From Caldifarciminota bacterium (GTDB lineage Bacteria; Hydrothermota; Hydrothermia; S141-80): DNA of 16,616 nucleotides. The position numbers and the translations under genes are program-made. Each line of letters opens with the position of its first letter. The stretch's first letter is position 1. This document shows positions 11,870 through 16,616 of the stretch, piece by piece. The notes below the pieces were generated by a model. It searched no databases, was not told the origin of the DNA, and saw nothing but the letters and a program-made list of their open reading frames with translations. The DNA is taken from NCBI GenBank assembly GCA_027053375.1, contig JALUJC010000349.1, forward strand, positions 1 to 16,616. The letters are read 5' to 3'.

Positions 11870-12895
11870 ATGAAACACGCACCATGGTTGTTTCTCATCC
11901 TGGGACTCACCTGGATGGCATGCCAGAAAACCCCCACAGGGACCGTAGAAGCGACCGATGAGGAAGCGATCCAGAACCTGATCGCACAGGAGTTTGACTT
12001 TCTGGTGGAGGATGGTTCCGGGTTGCTTGCCGAGGATTCCACGTACGGAGGTGTGACGTCTGCAGGTGCCGTCCTGGCGGGGGTGCCGGGCTCCTCAGCG
12101 GCGCTGGATTCCGCGCTTTCCGGGCGAATCTGGTTCTGGTATCGTTCCATTGACCCCACCTCCATTCGCTGGCATGCACAGATTGATGTTCAGCAGGACA
12201 CGGCCTGGGTGACCCTGACCCGTGCGCACGAAGGCACCTTCAACCTCTGGTATGCGCCCCCTGGCGACACCGGTCTGCCTGACACCCTCTACCGTCTGAC
12301 CAAATCGCTGGCGGACACAGGCGTGCGAAGGCTCCGGTTTGTCCGCGAGGGCGATCCCAACCGACCGGGTCGGGGATGGGTGCTGGATGCGGTTTCGCCC
12401 ATTCATGCACGGTCTGTGCCAGGTCCCACCATGCAGATCGATTCGGTTCAGGTGACCTTTTATGCCCGGGCGGACGTGTTTGATCACGACACCAGCGACG
12501 GACGCGTGGACAGTGTGCGTTGCAGCGGAAATGTGCTGGCCACCCTTGCCCTGAACAGCGCAGAAGATCTGATGCGTCTGGGACGAAACGGACAGCCCGG
12601 CGAAATCCCGGAAGTGCCAGGTCGCAGCTGCGCACAGATTCATGTGTTTTATTCGGGGACCCCGGCTTTCGGCTTCCTGCATTTCAACACACGCTGGAAC
12701 CGCCATGTCCGACGTCCCTTCCGTGAGGTGGGTCCCGGTGAACTTGTGGGCGAGTGGTTTACCCCGTATTATCTGCCCGGACGCCGGAATCGTTTCCACG
12801 TGGCGTTTGATTTGATTGCCCAGCGTACCTTCCTGGATACCCAGGCCGCGTATGAGAGCGATGTGTGGTTCTTCCCCTATGTGGTGACCCCCTGA
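11870..12895 (+). CDS. Uncharacterised secreted lipoprotein
   Basis: I do not recognise a family. The ATG at 11870 has AGGAGG 8 bases upstream and gives 341 residues. The leader MKHAPWLFLILGLTWMAC has a hydrophobic core and Cys18 as the probable lipidated residue, although the lipobox (W-M-A-C) is not canonical. After a Thr/Glu-rich spacer the protein appears beta-rich, with many alternating hydrophobic strands (for example RIWFWYRSID, TAWVTLTRAH, MQIDSVQVTFYARADVF). It contains two further cysteines, C246 in VRCSG and C281 in RSCAQ, that could pair. Trp, Tyr, Arg and Asp are frequent, giving an extracytoplasmic beta-domain look. It is transcribed divergently from the rhodanese operon and ends in its own terminator, so it is probably a single-gene unit. 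I see no obvious promoter in 11785-11860. Confidence 0.72.
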   Translation: MKHAPWLFLILGLTWMACQKTPTGTVEATDEEAIQNLIAQEFDFLVEDGSGLLAEDSTYGGVTSAGAVLAGVPGSSAALDSALSGRIWFWYRSIDPTSIRWHAQIDVQQDTAWVTLTRAHEGTFNLWYAPPGDTGLPDTLYRLTKSLADTGVRRLRFVREGDPNRPGRGWVLDAVSPIHARSVPGPTMQIDSVQVTFYARADVFDHDTSDGRVDSVRCSGNVLATLALNSAEDLMRLGRNGQPGEIPEVPGRSCAQIHVFYSGTPAFGFLHFNTRWNRHVRRPFREVGPGELVGEWFTPYYLPGRRNRFHVAFDLIAQRTFLDTQAAYESDVWFFPYVVTP

Positions 12896-12918
12896 GACCA
12901 TTCCCGCCGTCCGACCAG

Positions 12919-12949
12919 CGGGCGGTGCCGGAGGCACCGCCCGTTTTTT
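12919..12949 (+). terminator. Rho-independent terminator of the lipoprotein gene
   Basis: An 11-base-pair perfect GC-rich stem (CGGGCGGTGCC at 12919-12929 with GGCACCGCCCG at 12933-12943), a 3-base loop (GGA) and a run of six T (12944-12949). It sits 23 bases after the lipoprotein stop. The stop codon of the converging sulfotransferase gene (12950-12948) lies within the T-run. In the opposite direction the stem is not followed by a U-run. Confidence 0.95.
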
Positions 12950-13871
12950 ATGCATGAAACCGGGGGCGGTTTTCCCAGGGAAGGGGACGCCCCAGCAGGT
13001 CACGGAGCCGCGCTTCGTCCGGTGCATAGAACGCCCGCAAACGCGCAAGGGTCTCCCGGGACGGTGCGGGAGGGTCGGAGCGAACCCGCAGATGGCGGAC
13101 CATCCAGTAGAGCAGGGACTCGTAACGGGCCGCCCAACGGCGTGGGAGCCATTCGCGTGGGTCCCGGCGTCTGTGGATGGCATAGCCCAGTCGGGCCAGG
13201 TGCGCAGCAATCCCGCGGGGAGGTGAAACGTTTTCCCTGGGAAGATGATTCAGGTCGGGTGTCTCCACGCCGATGCGTTCCCAGAGAGAACGGAGGGTCG
13301 GGATGGGATCCCGGGTCCATTCTTCATAGAACAGGAGCACCCATTGCTCCGGAGGAATCCATGCCCACCAGCGTTCCAGAAGTTCGGTGTAGCAACCCGC
13401 CAGCGCCATATAGGGGGCGCGGTCCCTTTCTCCCAGCAACCGGGAGTGTTGCCGTGCTTCCTGAAGCTTCCCGGGATCCAGGGCATCGTTCACAAAATCG
13501 TCTGGAAGGCGGTCCTCCCATCCCCGACGCCAGTACATCCGGTATTCCGACCAGAAACGCTCCACCGGATCCCGCAATCCCAGGATCAGAAGGGTGTCGG
13601 GCATCCAGGCTTTCAGGCGCTGGGGTAGATGGGGTTCGGTCCAGTACTGCGGTGTGCATTTCCCCAGGATGGGTTTTCCCGCAGGCCAGTATGCCCTGAC
13701 CAGAGATTTCCACTGATCGGGAGAAAGATCAGGTTTGTGGAATATGGGGAGTTCTTTGCCCCGCGGCAGGCCGATGCGGGGATGACGGGATAGCAGGGCA
13801 TGGAGGGTGGTGGTGCCGGTTCGCGGCGCCCCCACACACAGAAAAGTGAGCGGAGGAAGAAGACGCGTCAT
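12948..13871 (-). CDS. PAPS-dependent sulfotransferase
   Basis: The 307-residue product has the two cofactor motifs of sulfotransferases: the 5'-phosphosulfate loop FLCVGAPRTGTTTLHALL (10-27) and the 3'-phosphate motif LILGLRDPVERFWSEYRM (95-112, with Ser108). KCTPQYW (71-77) and the VLLFYEEWTRDP segment match carbohydrate sulfotransferases of the heparan-sulfate N/O-sulfotransferase kind. Such enzymes transfer sulfate from PAPS to hydroxyl or amino groups, commonly of extracellular glycans or lipids. The acceptor cannot be deduced. No signal peptide is evident, so it should act in the cytoplasm. The start overlaps the response-regulator stop as ATGA (13871-13868), making it the last gene of a histidine kinase-regulator operon. 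Its TAA stop falls inside the opposing terminator's T-run. The C-terminal third is rich in Arg and Pro. Confidence 0.88.
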   Translation of the reverse strand: MTRLLPPLTFLCVGAPRTGTTTLHALLSRHPRIGLPRGKELPIFHKPDLSPDQWKSLVRAYWPAGKPILGKCTPQYWTEPHLPQRLKAWMPDTLLILGLRDPVERFWSEYRMYWRRGWEDRLPDDFVNDALDPGKLQEARQHSRLLGERDRAPYMALAGCYTELLERWWAWIPPEQWVLLFYEEWTRDPIPTLRSLWERIGVETPDLNHLPRENVSPPRGIAAHLARLGYAIHRRRDPREWLPRRWAARYESLLYWMVRHLRVRSDPPAPSRETLARLRAFYAPDEARLRDLLGRPLPWENRPRFHA

Positions 13872-15238
13872 ACCCGGTTTTTCCGAAAGGGATTTTCCAG
13901 CCCCAGGCGTTCCATCCGGTAACGAAGTGCACGTTCGGAGAGGCCAAGCCAGGCTGCCGCCCGGGTCTGGACCCCCTGGAACCGGCGGAGCGCTTCCAGG
14001 ATCAGGGCGCGTTCCACATCGCGGAGACGCTCATCCAGGGAGCGCCCCTGGGACGCTGTTTCCCCTGTGGGTGGGGGGGTGCCCGTGAGATCCGCCTGGT
14101 GGATCCAGGGAGGGGTGGCCAGAATCACCGCGCGTTCCACCATGTTCTGGAGTTCGCGAATGTTTCCAGGAAAGGCATAGGATAGAAGGAAAGCCACGGC
14201 GTCATCGGCAAATCCCTCAAGGGGTTTTCTGTATTTTCGCTGGAACTGATGAAGAAAATGGTGGGCCAGGGGGAGGAGATCCTCCCGCCGTTCCCGAAGG
14301 GGCGGCACGTGGAAACGAATCACATTCAGCCGATAATACAGGTCTTCACGGAATGATCCCTGTTGCACCAGTGTTTCCAGGTCCCTGTGTGTCGCTGCAA
14401 TCACCCGGGTGCTGACGCGAATGGGGCGGGTGGATCCCAGACGATAGAAAGTATGCTCCTGTAGAAACCGCAGCAGTTTAACCTGAGCGGAGAGGGGGAG
14501 TTCTCCGATCTCGTCCAGAAAAAGTGTTCCTCCATCCGCGGCTTCCAGGATCCCCGGTCTTCGCTGTTCGGCGCCTGTGAATGCCCCCTTCTCGTGACCG
14601 AAGAGTTCTGCTTCCATCAGGGTTTCTGGAATGGCGGCAAGGTTCACCGCGACGAAAGGATGCGATGCCCGGGGAGAAAGTGCGTGGATCAACCGTGCGA
14701 TCCATTCTTTTCCCGTACCGGATTCTCCGGTGATCAGCACCGTGGTGTCTGTGGGTGCTACCTGATGAACCTGCTGAAGAAGGCGTTTCATGGGAAGGGA
14801 TTCCACGACACCTTCCACGGGGAGGGAGGAGGGGATAAGCGCGGATCGGAGACGTTCTTCCTGACGCCGCAACCGGGCGTGTTCCACGGCCCGGCGAAGA
14901 AGAAGGGTGAGTTCCTGAAGGTGGACCGGTTTGGTGAGATAGTGAAAGGCACCACGTTTCATGGCTTCCACGGCATCCTCGATCCGTCCGTACGCGGTGA
15001 ACAGAAGGATGGGCAGGTGTGGATCCTGCTCCAGAAATGTGGGCAGTGCCTCCAGACCTGATCCGTCGGGAAGCCGGTGGTCCAGAAGAATCACATCCGG
15101 CGTATGCGTGGTGAGATAGGCGCGCGCTTCTTTCAGGGAGCCGCTGATTCCTACGTGGAATCCCTCCTGCTCCAGGTATTCTTTGAGCAGGGATCGCTGG
15201 ACCGGATCATCTTCAACGATCAAAATGTGTCCGTTCAT
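13868..15238 (-). CDS. Sigma-54-dependent response regulator (NtrC/AtoC type)
   Basis: The 456-residue product has three intact domains. The receiver (3-120) keeps Asp10/Asp11, phosphorylation site Asp53 (ILLDHRLPDGSG), Thr81 and Lys103. The AAA+ domain (about 142-372) has Walker A GESGTGKE (171-178), the sigma-54 contact loop GAFTGA (218-223), Walker B GGTLFLDEIG (236-245) and the arginine-finger region FREDLYYRLN (297-305). The Fis-type helix-turn-helix is at 408-446 (GVQTRAAAWLGLSERALRYRMERLGL). When phosphorylated, such proteins form hexamers that open sigma-54 promoters using ATP. It is coupled to the upstream histidine kinase gene (ATGA at 15238-15235) and to the sulfotransferase gene downstream. 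I did not find a convincing sigma-54 promoter in the window, so its targets are probably elsewhere. Confidence 0.96.
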   Translation of the reverse strand: MNGHILIVEDDPVQRSLLKEYLEQEGFHVGISGSLKEARAYLTTHTPDVILLDHRLPDGSGLEALPTFLEQDPHLPILLFTAYGRIEDAVEAMKRGAFHYLTKPVHLQELTLLLRRAVEHARLRRQEERLRSALIPSSLPVEGVVESLPMKRLLQQVHQVAPTDTTVLITGESGTGKEWIARLIHALSPRASHPFVAVNLAAIPETLMEAELFGHEKGAFTGAEQRRPGILEAADGGTLFLDEIGELPLSAQVKLLRFLQEHTFYRLGSTRPIRVSTRVIAATHRDLETLVQQGSFREDLYYRLNVIRFHVPPLRERREDLLPLAHHFLHQFQRKYRKPLEGFADDAVAFLLSYAFPGNIRELQNMVERAVILATPPWIHQADLTGTPPPTGETASQGRSLDERLRDVERALILEALRRFQGVQTRAAAWLGLSERALRYRMERLGLENPFRKNRV

Positions 15239-16458
15239 AAGTGTCGGTCCGGGAAATGCATCATCAGACGGGTGCCTCCTTCAGGAGGGTGTTCCATCCA
15301 TACTTTTCCGCCATGTGCCTCCACCACCCGCCGAACCACCGAGAGCCCAATCCCGGTACCTCCCGGTTTGGAAGAGTACCCTGGAAGGAAAACCAGGTCT
15401 GCCTGGTCCGGGGGAATCCCGGGTCCCTGATCCTGGATGGAACATGTCCATCCCTCTCTGGAATGGCGACAGCGCAGGGTGATGGTGGATCCGGGCGGGG
15501 CGGCTTCCAGGGCATTCTGGAAGGCATTGACCAGAGCCTGGAGAAGCCATTCCCGGTCTCCATACAGGGTGCCGGGCTCCACCTCCACCTGAAGAGAAAC
15601 CCGTTTTTCTGCAGCTGCCGGGGCAAACAAACGCTCCAGTTGTTGCATCATATCTGTGGTGGAGATCGGTTCTTGATTCAGCGATAAGGGCGTTTCCTGG
15701 TCCAGGAGGGTCTGAACGCGCTGCACCAGGGTATCCACCTGAGACCGCAGTGTCTGAATGAACGGTGCGAGACGATCCGGATCGGATTCTCGCTCCATAT
15801 GTTGAAGACTGAGTGAAATCACACTCAGGGGTGTTTTCATTTCATGTGCAACTTCCCGTGCAAGACGCACGAAAGCTGCATGCTGAGAACGTTCCTGCTG
15901 AATGCGGGACGCCAGCTGGCGACGTGCCTCCTCCGCGCGTTCTTTTCGAATGCCAAGCCAGAGCAACGCCGCCAGCAGGACGCCCATGGACAGAAGCGTC
16001 AGAACACCCTGGGTATAGAGGGGCTGCAACCAGGATTCAACGAGAAAATAGGGGGTTCCCAGGAAAAGCGTGTCGCCTTCGGGTAGCGGGGTACGGATCT
16101 CCAGCACCGTTCCCAGGGGGGTTTTTCTTGCACGAAGATCTGGCGCGACCGTCCGTGATGGGGCGCGGAGGGGGAGATATCCAGGAAACGCCGTGGCTGC
16201 ACCCTGAAGTGTTCCAGAAGCATCCACCCAGATGGCATAAACGGCTGTTTCTGAACGGACCACCCGTTCGAGAAAGGATCTCCGTTCCCTGTCGGGGAGC
16301 TGAGATAATGTGAGCCCGACCAGCAGGGAAAGGTGACGGAGGCGGGCGGTTTCATAACGCTCCACACGGTTGCGAAAACGCTGAAGATTCCACAGTCCAC
16401 CTCCGATCACCAGCCCCACCACGAAGGGAGCCCACAGTTCAGCCCTTGGCCAGCGCAT
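15235..16458 (-). CDS. Membrane sensor histidine kinase
   Basis: The 407-residue product has two membrane helices (about 8-24 and 150-170) flanking a periplasmic sensor region of about 125 residues that includes ETAVYAIWVDASGTLQGAA (70-88), which looks PAS/Cache-like. A short coiled stretch leads to the dimerisation helix with phospho-His205 (REVAHEMKTPLSVI, 201-214). The ATPase domain has the N box QNALEA (314-319), G1 DQGPGIP (343-349), FLPGYSSKPGGTGIGLSVV (357-375) with the F and G2 boxes, and a normal C-terminus. It should phosphorylate the adjacent NtrC-type regulator. The signal is unknown. The ATG at 16458 has no ribosome binding site but lies 7 bases after a perfect TATAAT, another leaderless-type start. 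Confidence 0.95.
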   Translation of the reverse strand: MRWPRAELWAPFVVGLVIGGGLWNLQRFRNRVERYETARLRHLSLLVGLTLSQLPDRERRSFLERVVRSETAVYAIWVDASGTLQGAATAFPGYLPLRAPSRTVAPDLRARKTPLGTVLEIRTPLPEGDTLFLGTPYFLVESWLQPLYTQGVLTLLSMGVLLAALLWLGIRKERAEEARRQLASRIQQERSQHAAFVRLAREVAHEMKTPLSVISLSLQHMERESDPDRLAPFIQTLRSQVDTLVQRVQTLLDQETPLSLNQEPISTTDMMQQLERLFAPAAAEKRVSLQVEVEPGTLYGDREWLLQALVNAFQNALEAAPPGSTITLRCRHSREGWTCSIQDQGPGIPPDQADLVFLPGYSSKPGGTGIGLSVVRRVVEAHGGKVWMEHPPEGGTRLMMHFPDRHL

Positions 16459-16465
16459 ACTGTGG

Positions 16466-16494
16466 ATTATACAGCCCGTTGCCGGTCAGAAAAA
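16466..16494 (-). promoter_or_regulatory. Probable promoter of the histidine kinase operon, leaderless type
   Basis: A perfect TATAAT on the minus strand (16471-16466) lies 7 bases before the ATG at 16458. The -35 position at 17 bases (TTTTTC, 16494-16489) is a poor match, so the promoter may depend on an activator or another -35 contact. It begins within the last codons of the upstream outer-membrane protein gene. Confidence 0.55.
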
Positions 16495-16616
16495 GAAACG
16501 GAATCCCGCACCGGCCTGCAACTGATGGAAGGTCACCCCGGGGTCGCTGGACTGGTTTTGCAGGGCTTCGCCTTCCAAAAATATCGTGGAAAAACGTGTA
16601 AGTCCGCGTTCCAGCC
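16486..16616 (-). CDS. Outer-membrane beta-barrel protein, C-terminal end (runs off right edge)
   Basis: Reading leftward from the window edge, an open frame of 43 codons ends in TGA at 16488-16486. Its last residues are FHQLQAGAGFRFFF, with alternating hydrophobic residues and a terminal Phe. This is the signature of a last beta-strand recognised by the BAM machinery in outer-membrane proteins. Nothing else of the protein is visible, so the type of barrel (porin, receptor, assembly factor) cannot be told. It lies 27 bases upstream of the histidine kinase start on the same strand, so some transcripts may run through into the kinase operon. Confidence 0.65.
   Translation of the reverse strand, partial: LERGLTRFSTIFLEGEALQNQSSDPGVTFHQLQAGAGFRFFF

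Noticed and set aside
12095..13210. A 371-codon open frame on the minus strand opposite the lipoprotein gene
   Set aside because: It crosses the terminator and parts of two well-supported genes, has no start signals, and its composition is that of a non-coding frame.
1..16616. CRISPR arrays, insertion sequences, tRNA or rRNA genes, att sites
   Set aside because: Reading both strands I saw no regularly spaced repeats, transposase or integrase motifs, cloverleaf sequences or rRNA segments.

Overview
This window reads as a compact chromosomal segment from a Gram-negative-type (two-membrane) bacterium. The diderm reading rests on a partial gene at the right edge whose product ends in an aromatic-rich, Phe-terminal beta-barrel signature, together with a lipoprotein, exported redox proteins and signal peptidase I. 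I cannot place the phylum. G+C looks moderately high. The C-terminally extended TrmB is of a kind known from thermophiles, so a thermophile is a reasonable but unproven guess. No mobile elements, CRISPR arrays, rRNA or tRNA genes were seen.

Layout. (1) 1-3818, minus strand: one operon. It runs from an eight-helix membrane protein, through a DUF4388+roadblock protein, a second roadblock-like protein, a degenerate receiver+DUF4388 protein and a BtuF-like corrinoid-binding protein, to the N-terminus of rsmH, which is cut by the window edge. (2) 3931-4521, plus: a small membrane-anchored coiled-coil protein of DUF6090 type, divergent from operon 1. (3) 4723-7590, plus: nuoF-lepB-trmB, with long overlaps between genes. 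(4) 7580-11775, minus: a tightly coupled eight-gene operon (periplasmic rhodanese, SCO1/SenC, membrane-anchored thioredoxin, DUF3365 haem protein, DUF2892, SAM methyltransferase, DUF1858, SfsA). It is followed by an ArsR-family regulator with its own promoter embedded in the end of sfsA. (5) 11870-12895, plus: an unrecognised lipoprotein gene ending in a strong intrinsic terminator. (6) 12948-16458, minus: sensor histidine kinase, NtrC-type response regulator and sulfotransferase, all joined by ATGA overlaps. (7) 16486-16616, minus: the end of an outer-membrane protein gene.

Two architectural themes stand out. First, nearly all co-directional neighbours are translationally coupled by ATGA junctions or by overlaps of about 45-50 bases. 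Second, there seem to be two classes of 5' end. Genes at 3818(-), 3931(+), 7915(-) and 16458(-) have a -10 hexamer only 6-7 bases before the start codon and no ribosome binding site, which predicts leaderless mRNAs. The nuoF and rhodanese promoters instead give short leaders with strong Shine-Dalgarno sites.

The most system-like regions are the periplasmic thiol/copper/haem operon in (4), probably a redox or sulfur-handling pathway or cytochrome-oxidase copper-site maturation, and the roadblock/DUF4388 cluster in (1), which looks like a signalling module with a receiver that cannot be phosphorylated.
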